Assembly (NCBI GenBank): GCA_007119985.1
Contig: SKOQ01000121.1
Span: 1 to 20,855, forward strand
From: Marinospirillum sp.
GTDB lineage: Bacteria > Pseudomonadota > Gammaproteobacteria > Pseudomonadales > Halomonadaceae
Length of the DNA: 20,855 nt
Direction: 5' to 3'
The position numbers and the translations under genes were made by a program. Within the stretch, counting starts at the first letter, position 1. Each line of letters starts with the position of its first letter. This document shows, one piece after another, positions 7,909 through 15,780 of this stretch. The notes beneath the pieces were generated by a model, which saw only the letters and a list, made by a program, of their open reading frames with translations, made no database searches and had not been told where the DNA came from.

Positions 7909-7968
7909 GCATGACAGAGCAAGTTAACATGGAGCCGAGCCTCGCTACGTCTCCAAAGGTGGTCTGAA

Positions 7969-9162
7969 ATGCAATTTGTAGACGAAGCAAGAATTACCGT
8001 CGTCGCAGGCAAGGGCGGCAATGGCTGCATGAGCTTTCGCCGTGAAAAGTACGTTCCCAAGGGCGGGCCGGATGGTGGTGATGGCGGCCATGGCGGCAGT
8101 GTTTATCTGGTCGGTGACGATAGCCTGAATACCCTGATCGATTTCCGCTTCCAAAAGCGCTATCAGGCGCAAAGCGGTGAGGCAGGCCGTGGCAGCCAGT
8201 GCTCGGGCAAGGCCGGCGAAGATCTCTTTATCAAAGTCCCGGTTGGCACTGCCATCGTGGATGAAGAAACCCTCGAAGTCATTGGCGATATCACCGCCGT
8301 CGGCCAGCAACTGCTCGTGGCCCAAGGAGGTCAGCGCGGCCTCGGTAATATTCACTTCAAATCCTCAACCAACCGTGCGCCACGCCAAACCACCAAAGGC
8401 ACGCCCGGCGAAGAGCGCCAGCTACACCTTGAATTGAAGGTGATGGCGGATGTGGGCCTGCTTGGTATGCCGAATGCGGGTAAATCGACACTGATTCGCT
8501 CTGTCTCCGCCGCCAAGCCCAAGGTCGCTAACTATCCCTTTACGACTCTGGTGCCGAACCTCGGCGTGGTCAAGGTGGGTGTCCATCAGCACTTTGTTAT
8601 GGCCGATATCCCCGGCTTGATCGAAGGGGCCTCCGAGGGAACAGGGCTGGGCTTTAAGTTCCTGCGCCACCTGACCCGCTGCCGCCTGCTGCTGCATGTG
8701 GTCGATATCGCCCCAGTCGATGAAAGCAACCCCGTCGACACGGTGCGTATTATAGAAAAAGAACTCGCTGCTTATAGCAACACCCTCGCCGAGCGTCCAC
8801 GCTGGCTGGTGCTGAACAAGCTCGATATGCTTGGTGATGAAGCCGCTGAACGCTGCCAGCAGATCCGCGAAGGCTTAGACTGGAACGGCCCTGTCTTTGA
8901 GATCTCGGCCATCAGCCACCAAGGCACAGAGCGCTTAAGTCAAGCCATCATGCAATGGCTGATCGAGCAGCGGACTGAAGAAGCAGCTAACCCAGAAGCG
9001 GCCGAGGCTGAACTGGCTCGCCGTGAACGAATGGAAGCTGAAGCCGTGGCCCGTGTTGAAGCTTGGCTGAATCGCCGTCACAAGCGCAAAGCCAAGGAAG
9101 ATGAAGACGATGATGACTTCAACGACGATGATTACGATGTTGAAGTGGAATATGTTCAATAG
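7969..9162 (+). CDS. obg: Obg-family GTPase (ObgE/CgtA)
   Basis: Obg is an essential GTPase in 50S maturation and stress response. The 397-residue protein has the three expected parts: a glycine-rich Obg fold (1-158, with GKGGNGC and GGPDGGDGGHGG), the G domain, and an acidic C-terminal tail (about 370-397, many Asp and Glu). The G motifs are clear: G1 GMPNAGKST (166-174), switch YPFTTLVPNLG (189-199), G3 DIPG (213-216), G4 NKLD (283-286) and G5 SAI (313-315). The acidic tail is typical of proteobacterial Obg. The ATG at 7969 follows AAAGGTGG. It stands downstream of rplU-rpmA as in most bacteria, with a terminator between, and heads the group that runs on to proB. Confidence 0.98.
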   Translation: MQFVDEARITVVAGKGGNGCMSFRREKYVPKGGPDGGDGGHGGSVYLVGDDSLNTLIDFRFQKRYQAQSGEAGRGSQCSGKAGEDLFIKVPVGTAIVDEETLEVIGDITAVGQQLLVAQGGQRGLGNIHFKSSTNRAPRQTTKGTPGEERQLHLELKVMADVGLLGMPNAGKSTLIRSVSAAKPKVANYPFTTLVPNLGVVKVGVHQHFVMADIPGLIEGASEGTGLGFKFLRHLTRCRLLLHVVDIAPVDESNPVDTVRIIEKELAAYSNTLAERPRWLVLNKLDMLGDEAAERCQQIREGLDWNGPVFEISAISHQGTERLSQAIMQWLIEQRTEEAANPEAAEAELARRERMEAEAVARVEAWLNRRHKRKAKEDEDDDDFNDDDYDVEVEYVQ

Positions 9163-9218
9163 CCTGAACCGCTTTGAACCTTGATAGACCCTCAACCTTG
9201 ACTGGATGGAAGACCACC

Positions 9219-10382
9219 ATGGCTGCTCCCTGCTCTGCTGATGATCTCACTCAACTAATCCAAGCGGAACGCCCACGACTCAGCGCGAGCCGCCGCGTGG
9301 TGGTCAAAATCGGAAGCGCCCTGCTCACCAATGACGGGCAGGGCTTGGATCTGCTCGCCATTCAAGGCTGGGTTGATCAGCTGGTCGCCCTAAAAAATCA
9401 AGGTGTGGAACTGATTCTGGTCACTTCAGGCTCAGTCGCCGAGGGTATGGTCCGCTTGGGCTGGTCTGAACGCCCGAAGGGAATTCACCAGCTCCAAGCC
9501 GCCGCCGCCGTCGGTCAGATGGGATTAGTGCAGGCCTGGGAGAGCGCGTTTAAACACCATGATATCCACAGCGCCCAGATTCTGCTCACCCATGATGATC
9601 TCTCGAACCGCAAACGCTATTTAAACGCCCGCAGCGCACTGCAAACACTGCTTGATCTGGGCGTCGTGCCGATCATCAATGAAAACGACACCGTGGTCAC
9701 AGATGAAATTCGCTTTGGCGATAACGATACCCTCGGCGCGTTGGTCGCTAATCTATTGGAAGCCGACACCCTTGTCCTGCTCACCGACCAGCCCGGCCTG
9801 TTCAGTGCGGATCCACGCAAGGACCCACATGCTGAACTGATTCAACAAGGTCGAGCGCATGATCCTGCACTCCTCGCTGTTGCTGGCGATGGCGGCGCAC
9901 TAGGAAGAGGCGGCATGTTCACCAAGGTGCGCGCCGCAGGCTTGGCTGCACGTTCAGGAGCGCGAACCGTGATTCTTGGCGGTCGCACTGAGCTGGCTCT
10001 GAGCCGCCTGTTTGCGGATGAACCACTCGGCACACTGCTGCTGCCTGATGAAGAACCCATCACCGCGCGTAAGCGCTGGCTGGCGGGTCATCTTCAAGAA
10101 AAGGGCACACTGGTTCTGGATGCCGGTGCAGTGCGCGCCTTGCAAAAAGAAGGCAAGAGCCTGCTGCCTGTTGGCGTGCGTGAAGTCCGTGGCCGCTTTT
10201 TACGCGGCGAGCTGGTGGTCTGCACCAACGAACAAGGTCAACCCTTAGCGAAAGGTCTGGTGAACTACTCAGCCGAAGAAGCCCGACTGCTGGCCGGCCA
10301 ATCCAGCCAGCGAATTGAAGAGCTGCTCGGCTATATTGAGGCTCCAGAGCTGATTCACCGCGACAATCTGGTGGTGATCTGA
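9219..10382 (+). CDS. proB: Glutamate 5-kinase ProB
   Basis: ProB phosphorylates glutamate, the first committed step of proline synthesis. The 387-residue protein has an amino acid kinase domain (about 24-275) and a C-terminal PUA domain (about 285-385), the full-length architecture. Visible motifs are VVVKIGSALLT (27-37), LVTSGSVAEG (67-76), IINENDTV (152-159), FGDNDTLGA (166-174) and LLTDQPGLF (187-195). The usual GTGGMxTK loop reads GRGGMFTK (229-236), a small change. The ATG at 9219 has GGAAG six nt upstream; an in-frame TTG at 9174 would add 15 residues and is unlikely. About 20 residues precede the kinase core. proA is not next to it. The stop codon overlaps the next gene's start (TGATG). 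Confidence 0.97.
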   Translation: MAAPCSADDLTQLIQAERPRLSASRRVVVKIGSALLTNDGQGLDLLAIQGWVDQLVALKNQGVELILVTSGSVAEGMVRLGWSERPKGIHQLQAAAAVGQMGLVQAWESAFKHHDIHSAQILLTHDDLSNRKRYLNARSALQTLLDLGVVPIINENDTVVTDEIRFGDNDTLGALVANLLEADTLVLLTDQPGLFSADPRKDPHAELIQQGRAHDPALLAVAGDGGALGRGGMFTKVRAAGLAARSGARTVILGGRTELALSRLFADEPLGTLLLPDEEPITARKRWLAGHLQEKGTLVLDAGAVRALQKEGKSLLPVGVREVRGRFLRGELVVCTNEQGQPLAKGLVNYSAEEARLLAGQSSQRIEELLGYIEAPELIHRDNLVVI

Positions 10383-10600
10383 TGAGCCAACCCAATAATC
10401 CCTTGCATGGCGTCAAGCTGGAACAAATGCTGATCCAGCTTGAGCAGCATTATGGCTGGACAGGGCTGGCCGATCGCATCAATATCAATTGCTTCAAAAG
10501 CCAGCCTTCGATCCCATCCAGTCTCAAGTTTCTGCGCCGGACACCTTGGGCGCGCGCGAAGGTTGAAGCCCTTTACCTTGACTATCTTCGCTCAACTTAA
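10382..10600 (+). CDS. VF530-like small conserved protein (DUF2132)
   Basis: This 72-residue protein belongs to the DUF2132 family, named after Vibrio fischeri VF530. The family pattern is recognisable: NNPLHG near the start (5-10), an EQHYGW segment, a NINCFKSQPSIPSS region and the conserved SSLKFLRRTPWAR block before the C-terminal EALYL. Family members are small, cytoplasmic and annotated as possible DNA-binding proteins, but no biological role is established to my knowledge. Its ATG overlaps the proB stop as TGATG, so it is translationally coupled to proB. Recognition of the family is confident; function is unknown. Confidence 0.88.
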   Translation: MSQPNNPLHGVKLEQMLIQLEQHYGWTGLADRININCFKSQPSIPSSLKFLRRTPWARAKVEALYLDYLRST

Positions 10601-10629
10601 TCTTAGCTGGGCGATGAGGAGATCTGCTC

Positions 10630-12033
10630 ATGCACCATCCTGCATCCCTCGCCCAGTCGCTACATCAACTGCGTACAGCCTATCAAGCGCAAACCTATCC
10701 TGATCTTGCCACACGCCGCGATCGACTCCAGCGTCTCGAACACGCCCTAAAGCGCCATGCTCAACCCTTGATCAGCGCACTGAATACTGATTTTGGACAG
10801 CGCGCACGCCATGAATCTCTGCTGGCCGATCTACTCCCGCTGCTGAGTGAAATCCGCTTTGTGCAACGCCGCCTCAAGGGCTGGATGCGTGCCCAAAAAC
10901 GCCAAGTCCACTGGATGCATCAACCCGCGACTGCACGCGTCATTTATCAGCCCTTGGGCGTAGTTGGGGTGATGGTACCGTGGAACTATCCCGTGCAACT
11001 GGCGATCTCGCCACTGATTTCGATTTTGGCCGCGGGGAATCGCGCTTTTCTGAAACTATCAGAATGGACACCCGCCACCAATCAAGCTCTGATCACCTGC
11101 CTAAGAGAGGCTTTCAGCGCAGATGAAGTGGCCATCGCCCTAGGTGAAGCTGAAATCAGCGCAGCCTTTGCCGCCCTGCCCTTTGATCATCTGATGTTCA
11201 CCGGCTCCAGCGCTGTCGGCAAGAAGATTCAACGCGCCGCAGCCGAGCATCTTGTCCCGGTCACGCTTGAACTGGGCGGCAAGTCTCCGGCCCTGCTGGA
11301 TCAGGATATTCCCCTGCCACGCGCGCTCGACCCGCTGCTTTTTGGCAAAACATTTAATGCCGGCCAAACCTGTATCGCGCCGGACTACCTGCTCTGCCCT
11401 GAGGCGCGCCTAGAAGAAGTGCTCACCTACTTGAAAGCGCGCTTCACGGCCCTTTACCCGCAGCTTCTTGAGAATCCACATTACACCGCGCTGATCAACT
11501 CAGCCCAGCAGCAGCGCCTCAGCCAGCTGGCCGCCACCTCCGGTGCAGAGCGCATCCTTGAGCTAAATCCAGCCCAAGAAGACTTCAGCCACAGCCAGAA
11601 ACTACCCCTGACTCTGCTCGTCAATCCAGCGGTTGACAGTCGCGTGATGACCGAGGAAATCTTTGGCCCTCTCCTGCCGATTCTGACCTACACCCACTGG
11701 GAAGAGGCGCTGGATCAAATTCGCCAGCGCCCCAGACCACTGACCCTCTACTATTTTGGCCATGACCAGCAGCACCAGCGCCAGCTTGAATATCAAGTGC
11801 ATTCAGGAAGCCTTGCGATCAATGCCACGCTCGTGCAGGTTGCGCAACCTGATCTGCCCTTTGGTGGCATTGGCGCTTCAGGAATGGGGTGTTATCACGG
11901 CCGCGAAGGTTTTATGGCCTTCTCTCATCCGCGCGCGGTGTTTCAGCGGCGCGGCTGGGATGTCACCCGCCTCCTTGATTCTCAGTACAGAAGGCGCTGG
12001 CTTCCTTGGCTAGAAAGCTGGTTTCTGCGTTAA
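10630..12033 (+). CDS. Aldehyde dehydrogenase, coniferyl-aldehyde-dehydrogenase-like
   Basis: This cytoplasmic enzyme should oxidise an aldehyde to the acid using NAD(P)+. The 467 residues carry the ALDH motifs: MVPWNYPVQL (115-124), MFTGSSAVGKKI (189-200), LELGGKSP with the general base Glu214 (213-220), FNAGQTC with catalytic Cys248 (242-248), EEIFGPLLPI, and LPFGGIGASGMG near the end. The short length and the GCYHGREGFMAFSH C-terminus fit the class-3/fatty and coniferyl aldehyde dehydrogenase group. The true substrate cannot be told. AGGAG sits 8 nt before the ATG. The gap to the VF530-like gene is 29 nt, so it likely belongs to the obg-proB transcript. It is not ProA despite adjoining proB, as it has the Cys/Glu pair of ordinary ALDHs. 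Confidence 0.9.
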   Translation: MHHPASLAQSLHQLRTAYQAQTYPDLATRRDRLQRLEHALKRHAQPLISALNTDFGQRARHESLLADLLPLLSEIRFVQRRLKGWMRAQKRQVHWMHQPATARVIYQPLGVVGVMVPWNYPVQLAISPLISILAAGNRAFLKLSEWTPATNQALITCLREAFSADEVAIALGEAEISAAFAALPFDHLMFTGSSAVGKKIQRAAAEHLVPVTLELGGKSPALLDQDIPLPRALDPLLFGKTFNAGQTCIAPDYLLCPEARLEEVLTYLKARFTALYPQLLENPHYTALINSAQQQRLSQLAATSGAERILELNPAQEDFSHSQKLPLTLLVNPAVDSRVMTEEIFGPLLPILTYTHWEEALDQIRQRPRPLTLYYFGHDQQHQRQLEYQVHSGSLAINATLVQVAQPDLPFGGIGASGMGCYHGREGFMAFSHPRAVFQRRGWDVTRLLDSQYRRRWLPWLESWFLR

Positions 12034-12070
12034 AGGCATGCTAAATTATGCGGCCCTCAATACTTCAGTT

Positions 12071-12099
12071 TTGAGACTCGCGGGGTCAGAGTTTACGAA
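12071..12099 (+). promoter_or_regulatory. Probable promoter of rpsT
   Basis: TTGAGA (12071-12076) matches the -35 consensus at five of six bases. TACGAA (12094-12099), 17 nt away, is a weak -10. The leader before rpsT would be about 35 nt. Confidence 0.45.
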
Positions 12100-12141
12100 T
12101 TCTCCCCTTTTACGATCTTTGTACAACTCCAAGGAGTTATC

Positions 12142-12411
12142 GTGGCCAACATCAAATCAGCCAAAAAACGCGCCCTTCAATCTGAAAAGCGTCGTCTGCA
12201 CAATGCCAGCATGCGTTCTATGGTGCGTACCAGCATTAAAAAAGTCTTCAAAACGATTAAAACTGGCGACTGGGAAGCTTCAATGAAAGACTTCCAAGCT
12301 GCACAAAAAGTGATTGACCGTATTGCAGATAAAGGCGTATTCACCAAGAACTGGGCTGCTCGTACTAAGAGCCGTCTGAATGCGCGCGTTAAGGCACTCA
12401 AAGCTGCCTAA
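12142..12411 (+). CDS. rpsT: 30S ribosomal protein S20
   Basis: S20 binds 16S rRNA early in small-subunit assembly. The 89-residue product starts with ANIKSAKKRALQSEKRRLHNAS after the initiator, the diagnostic S20 N-terminus, and is lysine-rich throughout. The start codon is GTG at 12142, preceded by a strong AAGGAG (12131-12136). E. coli rpsT also uses a rare start (UUG), where it limits translation and takes part in S20 autoregulation; the non-ATG start here suggests a similar brake, which is inference. It is a single-gene unit, with its own promoter and a terminator at 12433-12457. Confidence 0.99.
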   Translation: MANIKSAKKRALQSEKRRLHNASMRSMVRTSIKKVFKTIKTGDWEASMKDFQAAQKVIDRIADKGVFTKNWAARTKSRLNARVKALKAA

Positions 12412-12432
12412 GCTTTGTATTGTCTGATCGTC

Positions 12433-12457
12433 AAAAACCGGCTTCTGGCCGGTTTTT
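12433..12457 (+). terminator. Intrinsic terminator after rpsT
   Basis: AAAAACCGGC (12433-12442) and GCCGGTTTTT (12448-12457) form a perfect 10-bp stem with a TTCTG loop, continued by CTTCTTTT. It lies only 25 nt before the murJ start and its symmetrical A/T arms could act both ways. murJ therefore depends on read-through or on a promoter I could not identify. Confidence 0.9.
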
Positions 12458-12481
12458 CTTCTTTTGGACGAGGAAGTCCGC

Positions 12482-14095
12482 ATGAGCACGCCCACACCCC
12501 CTGAACCTGACTCCACATCTTCATCGCCAGCGGCTCCAGCGATCAAACAACGCAGCCTGCTCGGTTCTGGCCTGATCGTCAGCGCGATGACGATGATTTC
12601 ACGCGTTTTGGGCTTAATTCGAGATATCGTCATGGCCACCCTGCTCGGTGCAGGCGGTGCGGCCGATGCCTTTTTTGTGGCCTTCAAAATCCCCAATTTC
12701 TTACGCCGCCTTTTTGCTGAAGGGGCGTTTAATCAGGCTTTTATTCCAGTTCTGGCCGAATATGCCCAGCAAAAAACCAAGGCCGAAATTCAGCGTTTGA
12801 TCAATGCCGTCGCGGGATGTCTTGGGCTTGCCTTGGTCGGCATCACCAGTCTGGCGCTACTGGCAGCCCCTTTGCTGGTCTGGCTCTTTGCACCAGGTTT
12901 TGCGCAGGACCCCATCAAGCAAGCGCTCACCGTTGATCTACTGCGGATTACCTTTCCCTATTTACTGCTGATCTCACTGACTGCCTTTGCCGGTAGCATC
13001 CTCAATACTTGGGGCCGCTTTGCGATTCCGGCGATCACGCCCGTACTGCTCAATCTGAGCCTCATCGGTTCAGCCCTTTTTTTGACGCCACTGGTTGGCG
13101 AGGCGGCAGAGGCATTGGCTTGGGGTGTGCTGATCGCAGGGATGATCCAACTGGCTTTTCAACTGCCCTTTCTGGCGCAGCTGGGACTCTTTCCTTTTCC
13201 ACGCCCTCAATGGCGTCATGAGGGTGTTCGGCGCATCCTACGCCTGATGGCACCCGCACTCTTTGGTGTATCAGTCAGCCAAATCAATCTGCTGCTCGAT
13301 ACCCTCTTGGCCTCTTTTTTGACCGATGGCAGCGTGGGCTGGCTCTACTATGCTGATCGTTTGGTGGAACTGCCGCTGGGCGTTTTTGGCATCGCCATTG
13401 CGACGGTGATTCTGCCAAGCCTATCGCGCCAGCATGCCAGTGCCGATCGGGAGCAGTTTAGTTGCTTGCTCGATTGGGCCGTGCGTATGGTCCTGCTGAT
13501 CGGCCTTCCGGCGGCGCTGGCTTTAGTCTATCTGGCCGAGCCTTTGCTGATCAGCTTATTTCAATATGGTGCGATGACGGCTGAAGACACGACACAATCC
13601 GCCCGCGCTTTACAGGCTTATGCGCTGGGCCTGCTGGCCTTTATGTTGATCAAGGTTCTGGCACCTGGCTATTTTGCGCGCCAGAACACCCGTACGCCGG
13701 TACGGATTGGCATTAAGGCGATGATCGCCAATATGCTGTTCAACCTGATCCTGATCTACCCCTTGGCCCATGTTGGCCTTGCGCTCGCGACGGCAGCTTC
13801 GGCCTTTTTGAATGCGGGCTGGCTCGCGGCTGGGCTACGCAAAGAGGGCGTACTGCAATGGTCACGCGGCTGGGGGCGCTATGCGCTGCAACTCGGTGCT
13901 GCGCTGGGCGTCCTGGCTTTGGTGCTCTATTTCGCAACACCAGAAGCGGCAGTTTGGCTAGAATGGAGTCTTGGGGAGCGTTTGGGTCGACTAGCTTGGT
14001 TGATTCCACTAGGTGGACTGAGCTATGCCATCACGCTGCTGCTGCTGGGTATCCGTCCACGCCATCTGCGCCCAGCGGTGCACACCGCGTCTTAA
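12482..14095 (+). CDS. murJ: Lipid II flippase MurJ
   Basis: MurJ moves lipid II across the inner membrane for peptidoglycan synthesis. The 537-residue protein is hydrophobic throughout, with about 14 expected spans, after a 25-residue Pro/Ser/Thr-rich N-terminal tail. The family N-terminal signature is evident: SRVLGLIRDIVMATLLG (40-56), then ADAFFVAFKIPNFLRRLFAE (61-80), then GAFNQAFIPVLAEY. It includes the conserved charged residues Arg41 and Asp62. ATG 12482 has GAGGA 7 nt upstream; the TTG six codons earlier is unlikely. The C-terminus extends to ITLLLLGIRPRHLR. Its stop codon overlaps by 3 nt the stop of the oppositely oriented pilin gene, inside CTTAAG. Confidence 0.97.
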   Translation: MSTPTPPEPDSTSSSPAAPAIKQRSLLGSGLIVSAMTMISRVLGLIRDIVMATLLGAGGAADAFFVAFKIPNFLRRLFAEGAFNQAFIPVLAEYAQQKTKAEIQRLINAVAGCLGLALVGITSLALLAAPLLVWLFAPGFAQDPIKQALTVDLLRITFPYLLLISLTAFAGSILNTWGRFAIPAITPVLLNLSLIGSALFLTPLVGEAAEALAWGVLIAGMIQLAFQLPFLAQLGLFPFPRPQWRHEGVRRILRLMAPALFGVSVSQINLLLDTLLASFLTDGSVGWLYYADRLVELPLGVFGIAIATVILPSLSRQHASADREQFSCLLDWAVRMVLLIGLPAALALVYLAEPLLISLFQYGAMTAEDTTQSARALQAYALGLLAFMLIKVLAPGYFARQNTRTPVRIGIKAMIANMLFNLILIYPLAHVGLALATAASAFLNAGWLAAGLRKEGVLQWSRGWGRYALQLGAALGVLALVLYFATPEAAVWLEWSLGERLGRLAWLIPLGGLSYAITLLLLGIRPRHLRPAVHTAS

Positions 14096-14622
14096 GCAGC
14101 AAGGCAAAGCGCAACCAGTGCAGCGGCAGGTGTGGGTTCACGCCGGACGCGGCCCACCACCGACAGGGTCAACCCCTGAGGCGCTTGGTAGCGAAATCCA
14201 GTGCAGGGCAACAAGCTGCCACCCACACCCCGTTGCGGCAAAGGACGCACCAGCAGCGGGGATACGAGGGCCAGCGGTACTCCCATCCCCGCCGTAAAAG
14301 ACACCGGCTGGTCTTGTGCATCGAGCACCAGTAAGCCACCAGAGACGGCCAGCGAGGTGCAGTGCAGTCCATCATCACTGGCACAAATCCGCAGGCTCTG
14401 CTGCATTAGGCTCGCTTGCTGACGTAATCCCTGCAACACCAATTGCAAGCGATTAAGTTCAATCCTTTGCAACTGGCGCTCTCTGAGTGCGCTACTCTGT
14501 GGCATGGCCCAGCCAAGTAGCACCGCCATCACCGCCAGCACCAGCAACACTTCGAGCAGATTGATCCCCTGCTGTTGCTGAACAGGCTCAAATAAGGATT
14601 TTGCCGTGGTCGTGGTCTTCAC
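14092..14622 (-). CDS. FimT/GspH-like minor pilin
   Basis: This is a prepilin with a short leader, likely a minor subunit of a type IV pilus. The 176 residues have a 19-residue leader ending QQQQG|INLLEVLLVLAVMAVLL, with the prepilin peptidase glycine, Glu at +5 and a hydrophobic helix. The segment RICASDDGLHC (79-89) matches the cysteine-bearing motif of the GspH/FimT family, which supports the assignment. The start is GTG at 14622, overlapping the upstream gene's stop as GTGA, with GGGAG upstream. It is last in the four-gene unit and meets murJ tail to tail. It could equally be called FimU-like; only family level is sure. Confidence 0.8.
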   Translation of the reverse strand: MKTTTTAKSLFEPVQQQQGINLLEVLLVLAVMAVLLGWAMPQSSALRERQLQRIELNRLQLVLQGLRQQASLMQQSLRICASDDGLHCTSLAVSGGLLVLDAQDQPVSFTAGMGVPLALVSPLLVRPLPQRGVGGSLLPCTGFRYQAPQGLTLSVVGRVRREPTPAAALVALCLAA

Positions 14623-15095
14623 CGGCAGTCTCCCTGCTCATTCGCAGAGCAAGAGCGTACATCCAAACGCTGCCAGCCTTCTATGGGTGTTCGACGCCAA
14701 CGGGCTTGCCAAGCGGTTACACTGCCATCTAAATGCAGATGCAATCGATAAATCTGCGGTTCAGTCTCCTGCCAACCTAAGCAGCCTTCTAGTGGTGTTC
14801 CAGCGAAGCGCGTGACCTGCTCTAGACGCACTGTGCAAGCACCTGCGCCTGTATAAAGTGCATCCAAGTAGTCGGCCTGCTGCGATGCTAGATCCTGCGT
14901 GATGGCTTGGAGTAGCAAACGCGCCTCATATCGCCTTTCTGCTTGCTGCTGCTGTTGGTGCTGCACGCTTAAATGCTGTCCCCATTGCTGTGCACTGGCG
15001 AGCAGTATCCACACCATCAGCGTAAAGAACAGCAGGATCGGCAGCAGGACATAGCCCACCATCTGCTGCGCAGATCGACTAACGCGCCAGCGCAT
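14619..15095 (-). CDS. Divergent PilX-like minor pilin
   Basis: The 158-residue product has a short basic N-terminus, then G|YVLLPILLFFTLMVWILL (14-32), a hydrophobic helix following a possible prepilin cleavage site at Gly14. There is no Glu at +5 (Pro is there), which fits PilX and GspK types, where Glu5 is often absent. The globular part has Cys87, Cys105, Cys149 and Cys157, suggesting disulphides, including a C-terminal CSANEQGDC loop. I chose the ATG at 15095 (GGGAG upstream) over one at 15158, which would lengthen the leader to 35 residues. It overlaps the PilW-like gene by 17 nt. Its position after pilW and before a FimT-like gene, rather than similarity alone, supports the PilX label. 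Confidence 0.65.
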   Translation of the reverse strand: MRWRVSRSAQQMVGYVLLPILLFFTLMVWILLASAQQWGQHLSVQHQQQQQAERRYEARLLLQAITQDLASQQADYLDALYTGAGACTVRLEQVTRFAGTPLEGCLGWQETEPQIYRLHLHLDGSVTAWQARWRRTPIEGWQRLDVRSCSANEQGDCR

Positions 15096-15777
15096 GATAA
15101 TAGACTCCCTGATACAGCTGACGTAAGCGCCCATCATCAGGCGCATGCCATGTTTCACCCCAAAGGGACCAACTGGAGGGCCTCACGCTCGGCAGTGGCT
15201 GGGCGCTGACAAGAATAAAGGCATAGTGCACACCCAGTATCTGCTCCTGCTCGGTGAGCTGATCTGGACGCTGCCAACCCGCCGCCTCACTCCATAAGCG
15301 CACACGCCATAGCTCGACATCAGGAATCAGCGTTTGTGAGCCGATCCACTGGCCTGCCGTATTAGTACGATTATGCGCCAAGCCTGTGTCATAGGTTTTA
15401 TGATCCAGATGCCACAGGCTGAGCTGCTGCTGGGCATCACGCCATAAAAGCCAATCTGAATCCTGCTGCTGCATAAAAGAAAGCCTTGGCTCATGATCAA
15501 TGGTTTGCCGGTGCTGTTGTGGCCTTGGGTAGGGCGCACTCGCGCCACCCACGGCGACCAATTGCTCTTGGCGAGTCCAATCTTGCTCCAAAGCCAGCAT
15601 CAGCAGTTGCGCCCGCTGCTCCATATCGAGCCAAGCCGTTTGACGTGCATAGCTTTGCATCAGCGCAGTCAAGAGCTGAGCCGCGGCAAGCAACAATAGG
15701 CTGGCCAATAGCCCTGAAATCAGCAGCTCCATTAAACTCCAGCCTTGCTCTGAGGGTCGGACCGAAGCGGTACACAT
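15079..15777 (-). CDS. PilW-like minor pilin
   Basis: The 232-residue protein starts with a 12-residue leader and EQG|WSLMELLISGLLASLLLLAAAQLL. This is a prepilin site with Glu at +5, but Trp instead of the usual Phe at +1. The LMELLIS/L...LL pattern and length fit PilW, a minor pilin that helps initiate pilus assembly with PilV, PilX and FimU. The rest (about 60-232) is a soluble domain without distinctive motifs. The ATG lies 3 nt after the PilV-like gene's stop and the ORF overlaps the PilX-like gene, indicating a coupled unit. Alternatively it is a type II secretion pseudopilin of the GspJ type, less likely because no other gsp gene is near. Confidence 0.78.
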   Translation of the reverse strand: MCTASVRPSEQGWSLMELLISGLLASLLLLAAAQLLTALMQSYARQTAWLDMEQRAQLLMLALEQDWTRQEQLVAVGGASAPYPRPQQHRQTIDHEPRLSFMQQQDSDWLLWRDAQQQLSLWHLDHKTYDTGLAHNRTNTAGQWIGSQTLIPDVELWRVRLWSEAAGWQRPDQLTEQEQILGVHYAFILVSAQPLPSVRPSSWSLWGETWHAPDDGRLRQLYQGVYYHALAR

Positions 15778-15780
15778 GAT

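Noticed and set aside
7907..7930. A promoter for obg just after the terminator (TTGCAT / TAACAT)
   Set aside because: The spacer is only 12 nt, too short for sigma-70 recognition.
7945..8355. A 136-codon minus-strand frame over obg
   Set aside because: It is opposite the conserved Obg fold, is Ala/Ile-rich without motifs and has no ribosome-binding site of note.
10630..12033. The ALDH next to proB as ProA
   Set aside because: It has the GQTC catalytic cysteine and ELGGKSP glutamate motif of ordinary ALDHs and is longer than ProA.
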